Made by a program: the position numbers and the translations under genes. Shown in pieces: positions 1 through 6,650 of a DNA stretch of 6,650 nt (position 1 is its first letter; each line of letters begins with the position of its first letter). The stretch is from Pseudomonadota bacterium (GTDB taxonomy: Bacteria > Desulfobacterota > Desulfovibrionia > Desulfovibrionales > Desulfovibrionaceae): assembly GCA_018822065.1 (NCBI GenBank), contig JAHJKV010000497.1, positions 1 through 6,650 on the forward strand, read 5' to 3'. The notes beneath the pieces were generated by a model that was not told the DNA's origin, did not search any database, and saw nothing but the letters and a program-made list of their open reading frames with translations.

Positions 1-3000
1 GTCCGGCGCGAGCGCATGGGCCATATCGACCTGGCTGCCCCGGTGGCCCACATCTGGTTTTTGAAGACCCTGCCGTCCAAGATCGGCACCCTGCTGGACA
101 TCACCATGGCGGACCTGGAAAAGGTGCTCTATTTTGATTCCTACATCGTACTGGAGCCTGGTGAGACGCCGCTGAAGAAGCTGCAGATCGTCAGTGAAGA
201 CCAATACCTGCAGGTCATCGACCACTTCGGCGAAGACGCCGTCGAGGTTGGCATGGGCGCGGAAACCATTCGCAAGCTCCTCCAGGCCATTGACCTGGAA
301 GTGCTGCGCGCTACCTTGCGCGAAGAGTCCATGGCCACCAAGAGCCAGACCAAGAAGAAGAAGCTCACCAAGCGGTTGAAGATCGTCGAGGCCTTCCTGG
401 AGTCCGGAAACAAGGCCGAGTGGATGATCATGGAAGTGATTCCGGTCATCCCGCCCGAACTGCGCCCCCTGGTTCCCCTGGACGGTGGCCGCTTTGCTAC
501 CTCCGACCTGAACGACCTCTACCGCCGGGTCATCAACCGCAACAACCGCTTGAAACGGCTGCTGGAACTCGGTGCCCCCGAGATCATCATCCGCAACGAA
601 AAGCGTATGTTGCAGGAAGCCGTTGACGCGCTGTTCGACAACGGACGGCGCGGTCGGGCCATCACCGGCACAAATGGCCGCCCCTTGAAGTCCCTCTCCG
701 ACATGATCAAGGGTAAGCAGGGCCGGTTCCGCCAGAACCTGCTCGGCAAGCGTGTGGATTATTCCGGCCGTTCGGTGATCGTGGTCGGCCCCAAGTTGAA
801 GCTCCACCAGTGCGGGCTGCCCAAGAAGATGGCCCTCGAGCTTTTCAAGCCCTTCATCTATTCCGAACTGGAGCGGCGCGAGATCGCCACCACCATCAAG
901 AGCGCCAAGAAGATGGTCGAGCGTGAAGACCTGGTCGTCTGGGACATCCTGGAAGATGTGGTCCGCGAATACCCGATCATGCTCAACCGCGCCCCGACCC
1001 TGCACAGGCTCGGCATCCAGTCCTTCGAGCCGCTCCTGGTCGAGGGCAAGGCCATTCAGCTGCACCCCCTGGTCTGTTCCGCCTACAACGCGGACTTTGA
1101 CGGTGACCAGATGGCAGTGCACGTGCCGCTTTCCGTGGAGGCGCAGATCGAATGTCGCGTGCTCATGATGAGCTCCAACAACATTCTGTCTCCGTCCAAC
1201 GGCAGCCCCATCATCAACCCTTCCCAGGACATCGTCCTCGGACTATACTACCTGACCACGGCCCGCAGCTTCCAGAAAGGGAAGGGCATGACCTTCTGCG
1301 CTCCCTGGGAAGTTGTTGCTGCTCATGACGCCGGAGTGCTCGGCCTGCATGCCGAGATCAGGGTGCGCATGGGTGAAGAACTGGTGGAGACCACCACTGG
1401 CCGTGTCATCGTGGGCGAGCTCATCCCAAGTGAGGTCCCCTTCGAGGCCGTGAACTGCGTCCTGAACAAGAAGAACATTGCCCGTCTGGTGACCCGCGCC
1501 TATCGCGAATCAGGCACCAAGGCCACGGTCATCCTGTGCGACAAGCTCAAGGACCTGGGTTACGAATATGCCACCCGCGCCGGTGTGACCATCGGCGTCA
1601 AGGACCTGAAGATCCCGGACATCAAGAAGGATCTGCTCGAGAGCGCCAACAATGAAGTGAACGAGATCGAACGCCAGTACCGCGAGGGTATCATCACCCG
1701 CACGGAAAAATACAACAAGGTCGTCGACGTCTGGACCAAGACCACCAACGATGTCTCCAACGAGATGATGAAAGAGGTCTCGGTGGACGAGGTGCTTGAT
1801 CCTGTGACCGGTGCCATCGAGCACAACTCGAGCTTCAACCCGATCTACATGATGGCCACCTCCGGTGCCCGAGGCAACCAGGACCAGATGCGCCAGCTCG
1901 CTGGTATGCGCGGTCTGATGGCCAAGCCTTCAGGCGAGATCATCGAAACGCCGATCACCGCGAGTTTCCGTGAAGGCCTCTCGGTTCTGCAGTACTTTAT
2001 CTCCACTCACGGCGCACGCAAGGGTCTGGCCGATACGGCGCTTAAGACCGCGAACTCCGGCTACCTGACCCGTCGTCTGGTGGATGTGGTGCAGGACGTG
2101 ACCATCGGCGAAGTGGACTGCGGCACCGTGGACGGTCTGGAGATCGGTCACTACATCAAGGGCGGCGAAATCAAGCAGCGTCTCAGTGAGCGCGTGCTCG
2201 GCCGCATGACCATGTTCGACATCTATGACGAGGCCACCGGTGATTTACTGGTCCCCCACAACTCCTTGATCGACGAGTTCTATGCCGACGTGTTGGACCA
2301 GGCCGGTGTCAACTCCGTGACCATCCGCAGTGCGCTCACCTGCCGTAGCAAGCACGGCGTCTGCGCCGCCTGCTACGGTCGGGACCTGGCCCGCGGCCAC
2401 ATGGTCAACGTGGGCGAGACGGTCGGCATCATTGCCGCCCAGTCCATCGGTGAGCCCGGCACCCAGCTGACCATGCGCACCTTCCACATCGGTGGCACGG
2501 CATCCAAGGAAATCGAACAGTCTTCCATCGAATGCCAGCACACCGGTCGAGTCACCTTTGCCCGCATGCGTACCGTCACCAACTCTGAAGGCGAGCAGAT
2601 GGTGCTCGGCAAGAGCTGTCAGGTGGGCATCGTGGACGACCAGGGAAGAGAGCGTGAGAAGTACGTTCTGCCCTCCGGCGCGAAACTCATCGTCACCGAA
2701 CACCAGGATGCCAAGAAGGGCACGGTCCTGGCCAAGTGGGACCCCTTCAACGAACCCTTCCTCTCGGACGTGACCGGTACGGTCGTGTTCACGGATATCA
2801 TCGAAGGCAAGACCGTGGCCGAACGCGTGGACGAAATGACCCAGCGCGCCACCTTCACCATCATGGAATACCGCACCACCAACTTCAAGCCCTCGGTCTC
2901 CATCGTGGACGACAAGGGCGAACCGGTGATGCGTCCGGGAACCAGTTCCCCGGCCGTGTTCCCCATGCCCGTGGGCGCCATTCTGATGGTCAAGGACGGC

Positions 3001-3852
3001 GATCATCTCCAGCAGGGCGACACCATCGCCCGCAAGCCGCGCGAGACCAGTAAGACCAAGGACATCGTCGGTGGTCTTCCCCGCGTTGCCGAGCTCTTCG
3101 AGGTCAGAAAGCCGAAGGACCAGGGCGTTGTCTCCGAAATCGACGGCATCGTCTCCTACGGCCCGGAAACCAAGGGCAAGCGCAAGATCGTGGTCACCCC
3201 CGAAGTGGGCGACGCCAAGGAATACCTCATTCCCAAGGGCCGTCACATCACCGCCCAGGAGGCAGACTTCGTGGAGGCAGGCGACCTGCTCACCGAAGGC
3301 TATCCCGAGCTGCACGATATCCTGAAGATCAAGGGCGAGAAGCACCTGGCCCGGTATCTCGTCGAGGAGATCCAGGACGTTTACCGGTTCCAGGGCGTCA
3401 ACATCAACGACAAACATATTGAGATCATCGTGCGTCAGATGCTCAAGAAGGTCTCCATCGTGGAGCCCGGCACCACCACGTTCCTCATCGGCGAGCAGGT
3501 GGACAAGCAGCGCTTCATGGACGAGAACAACAAGGTCCTGACCGAAGGCGGCATCGCGGCAACGGCTCAGACGCTGGTTCTGGGCATCACCCAGGCTTCT
3601 CTGTCCACGGACTCCTTTATCTCGGCTGCGAGCTTCCAGGAGACCACCAAGGTGCTTACAGAGGCATCCTTGAAGGGCAAGTCGGACCACCTGAAGGGAC
3701 TCAAGGAAAACGTCATCGTCGGCCGTCTCGTTCCTGCTGGAACCGGCTTCCGTCCGTATTGCGATGCGGGTATTCGGGTTCCCGAGCAGGCGGAGCGTCC
3801 GGACAAGTTCCTGGAGGACCTGGAAGAGGATCCGCTCCTCATTGCGCAGTAG
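1..3852 (+). CDS. rpoC: DNA-directed RNA polymerase subunit beta' (5'-truncated by window edge)
   Basis: Largest subunit of the core RNA polymerase, which holds the catalytic Mg ions and makes RNA with beta, alpha and omega. The frame is open from base 1 (VRRERMGHIDL), which aligns with E. coli beta' near residue 97. About 96 N-terminal codons, including the first zinc ribbon, therefore lie upstream, and the ATG at 16 is internal. The window holds 1283 residues; numbering below counts from base 1. The active-site motif NADFDGD is at 363-369 with all three Mg-binding Asp. The bridge helix spans about 656-695. The second zinc site has Cys at 707, 781, 788 and 791. The trigger loop has Met825, Arg826 and His829. 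About 180 residues (roughly 836-1016) then form the SI3-type insertion typical of proteobacteria, and the conserved frame resumes at TKDIVGGLPRVAELFE (from 1019). The reading ends with the conserved GLKENVIVGRLVPAGTG block, a short acidic tail and a TAG stop. Inferred full length is about 1380 residues, normal for the family. No frameshift is seen. Confidence 0.99.
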   Translation, partial: VRRERMGHIDLAAPVAHIWFLKTLPSKIGTLLDITMADLEKVLYFDSYIVLEPGETPLKKLQIVSEDQYLQVIDHFGEDAVEVGMGAETIRKLLQAIDLEVLRATLREESMATKSQTKKKKLTKRLKIVEAFLESGNKAEWMIMEVIPVIPPELRPLVPLDGGRFATSDLNDLYRRVINRNNRLKRLLELGAPEIIIRNEKRMLQEAVDALFDNGRRGRAITGTNGRPLKSLSDMIKGKQGRFRQNLLGKRVDYSGRSVIVVGPKLKLHQCGLPKKMALELFKPFIYSELERREIATTIKSAKKMVEREDLVVWDILEDVVREYPIMLNRAPTLHRLGIQSFEPLLVEGKAIQLHPLVCSAYNADFDGDQMAVHVPLSVEAQIECRVLMMSSNNILSPSNGSPIINPSQDIVLGLYYLTTARSFQKGKGMTFCAPWEVVAAHDAGVLGLHAEIRVRMGEELVETTTGRVIVGELIPSEVPFEAVNCVLNKKNIARLVTRAYRESGTKATVILCDKLKDLGYEYATRAGVTIGVKDLKIPDIKKDLLESANNEVNEIERQYREGIITRTEKYNKVVDVWTKTTNDVSNEMMKEVSVDEVLDPVTGAIEHNSSFNPIYMMATSGARGNQDQMRQLAGMRGLMAKPSGEIIETPITASFREGLSVLQYFISTHGARKGLADTALKTANSGYLTRRLVDVVQDVTIGEVDCGTVDGLEIGHYIKGGEIKQRLSERVLGRMTMFDIYDEATGDLLVPHNSLIDEFYADVLDQAGVNSVTIRSALTCRSKHGVCAACYGRDLARGHMVNVGETVGIIAAQSIGEPGTQLTMRTFHIGGTASKEIEQSSIECQHTGRVTFARMRTVTNSEGEQMVLGKSCQVGIVDDQGREREKYVLPSGAKLIVTEHQDAKKGTVLAKWDPFNEPFLSDVTGTVVFTDIIEGKTVAERVDEMTQRATFTIMEYRTTNFKPSVSIVDDKGEPVMRPGTSSPAVFPMPVGAILMVKDGDHLQQGDTIARKPRETSKTKDIVGGLPRVAELFEVRKPKDQGVVSEIDGIVSYGPETKGKRKIVVTPEVGDAKEYLIPKGRHITAQEADFVEAGDLLTEGYPELHDILKIKGEKHLARYLVEEIQDVYRFQGVNINDKHIEIIVRQMLKKVSIVEPGTTTFLIGEQVDKQRFMDENNKVLTEGGIAATAQTLVLGITQASLSTDSFISAASFQETTKVLTEASLKGKSDHLKGLKENVIVGRLVPAGTGFRPYCDAGIRVPEQAERPDKFLEDLEEDPLLIAQ

Positions 3853-3883
3853 CGGTTGGAAGTGACTGATAATAAAGAAAAAT

Positions 3884-3912
3884 TGGAGAGGGTCTCCCTC
3901 TCCAGTTTTTTT
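3884..3912 (+). terminator. Intrinsic (rho-independent) terminator after rpoC
   Basis: A perfect 9-bp stem (TGGAGAGGG at 3884-3892 and CCCTCTCCA at 3896-3904) closes a three-base loop TCT and is followed after one G by seven T (3906-3912). The stem can extend through a T-G wobble and five A-T pairs, using the A run at 3878-3882. That A run also gives the hairpin some potential on the opposite strand. It begins 31 bases after the rpoC stop and should end most rpoBC transcripts before rpsL. Its shape is textbook; its efficiency cannot be read from sequence. Confidence 0.92.
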
Positions 3913-3960
3913 CGTTTCAAAACAGGGTCAATTGTGCCCTACAAAGTACGGCTTCAAGCC

Positions 3961-3990
3961 TTGACAAGCTGGCAGTTTTTGACGTAAATG
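3961..3990 (+). promoter_or_regulatory. Candidate sigma70-type promoter of the str operon
   Basis: A perfect -35 hexamer TTGACA lies at 3961-3966. The best -10 match is TAAATG at 3985-3990 (18-base spacer); the alternative register GTAAAT at 3984-3989 has a 17-base spacer. Both -10 choices match the consensus at only three of six positions, so the -10 is weak or misplaced. Position supports the call: it lies downstream of the rpoC terminator and about 50 bases before rpsL, where a promoter is needed if the terminator works. Transcription would start near 3996-3998 and give a leader of about 40 bases. A short palindrome, GGCTTCAAGCC (3950-3960), directly abuts the -35 box; whether it has a role is unknown. 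Confidence 0.5.
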
Positions 3991-4026
3991 CCTGCCTCTT
4001 TGTCTGAGACGTTGAACCAATTTGTT

Positions 4027-4033
4027 TAGGAGT
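4027..4033 (+). promoter_or_regulatory. Ribosome binding site of rpsL
   Basis: TAGGAGT contains the Shine-Dalgarno core AGGAG (4028-4032), five bases before the ATG at 4038. The spacing and match fit the ATG giving the conserved S12 N-terminus MPTINQL. Confidence 0.85.
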
Positions 4034-4037
4034 ATTT

Positions 4038-4409
4038 ATGCCCACGATCAACCAGTTGATCCGCAATGAACGCAAGGCCCAGGGGAAACGCAAGAAGACC
4101 CCGGCTCTGCAGGAATGCCCCCAGCGTCGTGGCGTGTGTACCCGTGTGTACACCACCACGCCGAAGAAGCCGAACTCTGCACTCCGCAAGGTTGCCCGTG
4201 TTCGTCTGACCAACGGCATCGAGGTCACCGCCTATATTCCGGGTGAAGGTCACAACCTTCAGGAGCACTCTGTTGTGCTGATCCGTGGCGGCCGTGTAAA
4301 GGACCTTCCCGGTGTGCGTTACCACATCATCCGCGGAACGCTCGATACTGCCGGTGTTGATGACCGTCGCCAGGGCCGTTCCAAGTACGGCGCCAAGCGG
4401 CCCAAATAA
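4038..4409 (+). CDS. rpsL: 30S ribosomal protein S12
   Basis: Encodes S12, a protein of the 30S shoulder that lines the decoding centre and affects tRNA selection accuracy. The product is 123 residues, the usual bacterial size, from MPTINQLIR to GAKRPK with a TAA stop. The conserved loop TTTPKKPNSALRK is at 39-51 and GGRVKDLPGVRYH at 84-96. Lys43 (AAG at 4164) and Lys88 (AAG at 4299), the two classic positions of streptomycin-resistance changes, are both the wild-type lysine, so this allele predicts a streptomycin-sensitive S12. Asp89, the residue that RimO methylthiolates in E. coli, is also present. The N-terminal extension (residues 10-22) is lysine and arginine rich, as expected for contact with 16S rRNA. 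It is the first gene of the rpsL-rpsG-fusA group, with its own ribosome binding site and a candidate promoter upstream. No anomaly is seen. Confidence 0.99.
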   Translation: MPTINQLIRNERKAQGKRKKTPALQECPQRRGVCTRVYTTTPKKPNSALRKVARVRLTNGIEVTAYIPGEGHNLQEHSVVLIRGGRVKDLPGVRYHIIRGTLDTAGVDDRRQGRSKYGAKRPK

Positions 4410-4430
4410 GCTTTCGCCTATTATTAATGT

Positions 4431-4436
4431 AAGGAG
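4431..4436 (+). promoter_or_regulatory. Ribosome binding site of rpsG
   Basis: AAGGAG sits nine bases before the ATG at 4446, within the 36-base AT-rich gap between rpsL and rpsG. It supports that ATG, which gives the family N-terminus MPRKGPV. Confidence 0.85.
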
Positions 4437-4445
4437 CATACGAGA

Positions 4446-4916
4446 ATGCCTCGCAAAGGACCCGTCCCCAAGAGGGCCGTCACTCCGGATCCGCTCTACG
4501 GTTCCAAGCTTGCCACCAAGTTCATCAATCGACTGATGTTCTGCGGCAAGAAATCCGTAGCCGAGAAAGCCTTTTATCAGGCGATCGAAAAGCTGGCCTC
4601 TACCACCAACGAAGAGCCCCTGAAGGCCTTCGAACGTGCCATTGACAACGTCAAGCCGCATGTGGAAGTCAAATCCCGTCGTGTTGGCGGCGCTACCTAT
4701 CAGGTGCCCATGGAGGTCCGTCAGGACCGCCAGTTCGCCCTTGCCATCCGTTGGCTCATCTCCTTCGCCCGCAATCGCGGCGAGAAGGGCATGACCGCTC
4801 GCCTGACCGGTGAGTTCCTGGATGCATACAACAATCGTGGCGGCGCCGTGAAGAAGCGCGAAGACGTGCACAAGATGGCTGAAGCCAACAAAGCTTTCGC
4901 CCACTACCGCTGGTAG
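4446..4916 (+). CDS. rpsG: 30S ribosomal protein S7
   Basis: Encodes S7, a primary binder of the 3' major domain of 16S rRNA that starts assembly of the 30S head and contacts mRNA and E-site tRNA. The product is 156 residues, a standard bacterial length, beginning MPRKGPVPKR and ending AHYRW. The basic N-terminal arm (residues 2-10) and the beta-hairpin region PHVEVKSRRVGGATYQVP (71-88), both rRNA-contacting in known structures, are clear. The C-terminal helical part includes RGEKGMTARL and GAVKKREDVHKMAEANKAF. The gene ends in two stops in a row, TAG (4914-4916) then TAA (4917-4919). It lies 36 bases after rpsL and 15 bases before fusA, so the three are almost certainly cotranscribed. In E. 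coli S7 represses this operon translationally through the rpsL-rpsG gap; the gap here is much shorter (see findings). Confidence 0.99.
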   Translation: MPRKGPVPKRAVTPDPLYGSKLATKFINRLMFCGKKSVAEKAFYQAIEKLASTTNEEPLKAFERAIDNVKPHVEVKSRRVGGATYQVPMEVRQDRQFALAIRWLISFARNRGEKGMTARLTGEFLDAYNNRGGAVKKREDVHKMAEANKAFAHYRW

Positions 4917-4917
4917 T

Positions 4918-4925
4918 AAAGGAAG
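4918..4925 (+). promoter_or_regulatory. Ribosome binding site of fusA, deciding the GTG start
   Basis: AAAGGAAG overlaps the second stop codon (TAA, 4917-4919) after rpsG and lies six bases before the GTG at 4932. It decides the fusA start, because the first in-frame ATG (4977) lies inside the P-loop region. Its overlap with the stop region makes translational coupling to rpsG plausible. Confidence 0.8.
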
Positions 4926-4931
4926 ATTATA

Positions 4932-6650
4932 GTGGCCAGGAAGGTCCCCAGGGAAAAGCAGCGCAATATTGGCATCATGGCCCACATTGATGCTGGTAAG
5001 ACGACTACTACTGAGCGCATTCTGTTCTATACGGGTGTCTCGCATAAGATCGGCGAAGTGCACGATGGCGAGGCAACCATGGACTGGATGGTCCAGGAAC
5101 AGGAACGCGGCATCACCATTACAAGCGCTGCCACTACTTGTTTTTGGCGCGAGCATCGCGTCAACATCATCGACACTCCCGGCCACGTGGACTTCACCAT
5201 GGAGGTGGAGCGCGCGCTCAGGGTGCTCGACGGTGCTGTCGCTGTTTTTGATGCCGTTGCCGGTGTCGAACCGCAGTCTGAAACCGTTTGGCGTCAGGCG
5301 GACCGCTATAAGGTCCCCCGCATGGCGTTTGTCAACAAGATGGACCGCATCGGTGCGGACTATTTCCGTTGCGTGCGGATGCTTAAGGAACGCCTGGGTG
5401 CCAAGCCCGTGTCCCTGCATCTGCCCATGGGCGCAGAAGACGAGTTCGTGGGCATCGTGGATCTGATCCTCGGCAAGGCGTATCTTTTCGACAAGCCTGA
5501 AAACATGGGCATGGAGTTCTCCACCGTGGAGATTCCGGCTGACTATCAGGAACGGTACGAAGAGATGCGGCTCGAGATGCTTGAAGCCCTCGCCGAAGAG
5601 GACGAGAGCCTGATGGAGAAGTATCTCGACGGTCAGGAATTGAGCGCCGAGGATATCATGGAGGCTGTTCGCAAGGCCACCCTGCATCTGACCATCTGCC
5701 CCGTGCTTTGTGGTTCCGCTTTCAAAAACAAGGGTGTGCAGCAGTTGCTCGACGCCGTTGTCGACTACATGCCGAGCCCTATGGACGTCGTGGTCATGAA
5801 GGGCGTGGACCCGGATAATCCGGATGTGGAAATCCTGTGTCCCTGCGATGATAACCTTGAGACCGCCGCGCTGGCTTTCAAGCTGATGACCGACCCCTTT
5901 GTGGGCCATCTGACCTTCCTGCGCATCTACTCCGGCAAGATCGAATCCGGCCAGACCCTGGTCAACGGTCGCTCCGGCAAAAAGGAACGCATCGGTCGCC
6001 TGCTCAAGATGCACGCCAACAAGCGTGAAGAGATAAAAGAGGCCTACGCCGGTGACATCGTTGCCGCCGTTGGACTCAAGACCGTCAATACTGGCGACTC
6101 CCTTGCTGGACTGAAACGCCCGGTGCTTCTGGAGTCCCTGGATATTCCCGAGCCGGTCATCGAAGTCGCCATCGAACCCAAGACCAAGGCTGACCGCGAC
6201 CTGCTGTCCCAGAGCCTGGGCAAGCTGGCCAAGGAAGACCCCTCTTTCCGCGTCCATGGCGACGAGGAGACCGGGCAGACCCTGATTGCCGGTATGGGTG
6301 AGTTGCACCTGGAAATCATCGTGGACCGACTCCTGCGTGAGTTCAACGTCAATGCAAACGTCGGCGCTCCCCAGGTTGCCTATCGCGAGACCATCTCCAA
6401 AGCCACCAAGGTGGATGTAAAGCACGCCAAGCAGTCAGGTGGTCGCGGCCAGTTCGCCCACGTCGTGCTCGAGGTGGCGCCCAACCCTGAGAAGGGCTAT
6501 GAATTTGGCGACGAGATCAAGGGCGGCGTGATTCCCAAGGAATACATCAACCCGGTCAACAAGGGCATCGAAGACGCCCTGAAGACGGGTGTGCTGGCTG
6601 GGTTCCCCGTGGTGGATGTCAAGGTCAACCTGGTCTTTGGTTCCTTCCAC
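4932..6650 (+). CDS. fusA: Elongation factor G (3'-truncated by window edge)
   Basis: Translational GTPase that moves tRNA and mRNA through the ribosome and, with RRF, splits ribosomes for recycling. The frame runs unbroken for 573 codons from GTG (MARKVPREKQRNIGIMAHID) to the window edge; a family length near 690-700 implies about 120 codons missing. All G motifs are intact: P-loop AHIDAGKT (17-24), switch I RGITIT (59-64), DTPGH (81-85) with catalytic His85, NKMD (135-138) and GSAFKNKG (261-268). Domain II covers roughly 285-400. Domain III starts near EPVIEVAIEPKTKAD (from 407) and contains GMGELHLEIIVDR (from 454). Domain IV starts near 483, with the tip-loop segment HAKQSGGRGQFAHV (498-511). 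The last residue seen, His573, aligns with the domain IV tip histidine (E. coli His583). The short segment between switch I and DTPGH resembles Thermus EF-G and lacks the E. coli insertion. This is a canonical str-operon EF-G; domain V cannot be checked. Confidence 0.98.
   Translation, partial: MARKVPREKQRNIGIMAHIDAGKTTTTERILFYTGVSHKIGEVHDGEATMDWMVQEQERGITITSAATTCFWREHRVNIIDTPGHVDFTMEVERALRVLDGAVAVFDAVAGVEPQSETVWRQADRYKVPRMAFVNKMDRIGADYFRCVRMLKERLGAKPVSLHLPMGAEDEFVGIVDLILGKAYLFDKPENMGMEFSTVEIPADYQERYEEMRLEMLEALAEEDESLMEKYLDGQELSAEDIMEAVRKATLHLTICPVLCGSAFKNKGVQQLLDAVVDYMPSPMDVVVMKGVDPDNPDVEILCPCDDNLETAALAFKLMTDPFVGHLTFLRIYSGKIESGQTLVNGRSGKKERIGRLLKMHANKREEIKEAYAGDIVAAVGLKTVNTGDSLAGLKRPVLLESLDIPEPVIEVAIEPKTKADRDLLSQSLGKLAKEDPSFRVHGDEETGQTLIAGMGELHLEIIVDRLLREFNVNANVGAPQVAYRETISKATKVDVKHAKQSGGRGQFAHVVLEVAPNPEKGYEFGDEIKGGVIPKEYINPVNKGIEDALKTGVLAGFPVVDVKVNLVFGSFH

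Noticed and set aside
16..18. ATG as a possible start of rpoC.
   Set aside because: The codons before it (VRRER) belong to the conserved beta' sequence, so the gene simply continues in from upstream of the window.
2500..3050. An apparent insertion of about 180 residues splitting the beta' trigger loop.
   Set aside because: This is the normal lineage-specific SI3 insertion of proteobacterial beta' subunits, not a mobile element or fusion.
2245..3690. A 481-residue open frame on the - strand within rpoC.
   Set aside because: Same cause: GC-rich third positions of rpoC suppress stops on the opposite strand. The product shows no known motif and has low-complexity composition.
3988..4029. A 13-codon reading frame (MPASLSETLNQFV) before rpsL whose TAG stop overlaps the rpsL ribosome binding site, suggesting a leader peptide.
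   Set aside because: There is no Shine-Dalgarno before its ATG, and that ATG falls inside the best -10 element, so it would not be on the transcript if that promoter is used. No regulatory codon run is visible.
4419..4424. TATTAT as a possible -10 element of an internal promoter before rpsG.
   Set aside because: No -35-like hexamer lies 16-18 bases upstream; it is better explained as the AT-rich surroundings of the rpsG ribosome binding site.
4026..6425. An 800-codon open frame on the - strand, antisense to rpsL, rpsG and fusA.
   Set aside because: It is a shadow of strongly codon-biased genes on the + strand. Its translation is rich in H, L, G and V with no recognisable domain, and it lies almost wholly opposite three unmistakable conserved genes.

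Overview
The window is an ordinary, highly conserved bacterial housekeeping block with four genes, all on the + strand: the 3' end of rpoC (RNA polymerase beta' subunit, already open at base 1), rpsL (ribosomal protein S12), rpsG (ribosomal protein S7) and the 5' four-fifths of fusA (elongation factor G, still open at base 6650). I found no mobile element, CRISPR array, RNA gene, frameshift or foreign-looking insert. I see no sign of an undescribed system.

The organism is probably a Gram-negative sulfate reducer of the Desulfovibrionales (Desulfovibrio or Pseudodesulfovibrio type). This rests on three things: the beta' subunit has a proteobacterial-type insertion of about 180 residues in the trigger loop; S12, S7 and EF-G resemble the Desulfovibrio versions I recall more than the E. 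coli ones (for example IMAHIDAGK rather than ISAHIDAGK at the EF-G P-loop, and S12 ending GAKRPK); and rpoC is directly followed by rpsL-rpsG-fusA, whereas E. coli has rpoBC and the str operon at separate loci. Base composition looks moderately GC-rich by eye, with GC-rich third positions in the genes and AT-rich gaps. The genus call is inference from memory, not from a search.

Layout: 1-3852 is rpoC, lacking roughly its first 96 codons. 3853-4037 is a 185-base gap holding a strong intrinsic terminator (about 3884-3912) and then a candidate sigma70-type promoter (TTGACA at 3961). 4038-4409 is rpsL, then a 36-base gap, then rpsG at 4446-4916, then a 15-base gap, then fusA from a GTG at 4932 to the window edge. 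The terminator suggests that most rpoBC transcripts end before rpsL and that rpsL-rpsG-fusA form a separately started str operon.

The genes work together in gene expression: beta' carries the catalytic centre of transcription, S12 and S7 are parts of the 30S decoding centre and the 30S head, and EF-G drives tRNA-mRNA translocation. Every key catalytic or binding residue I could check within the window is intact.
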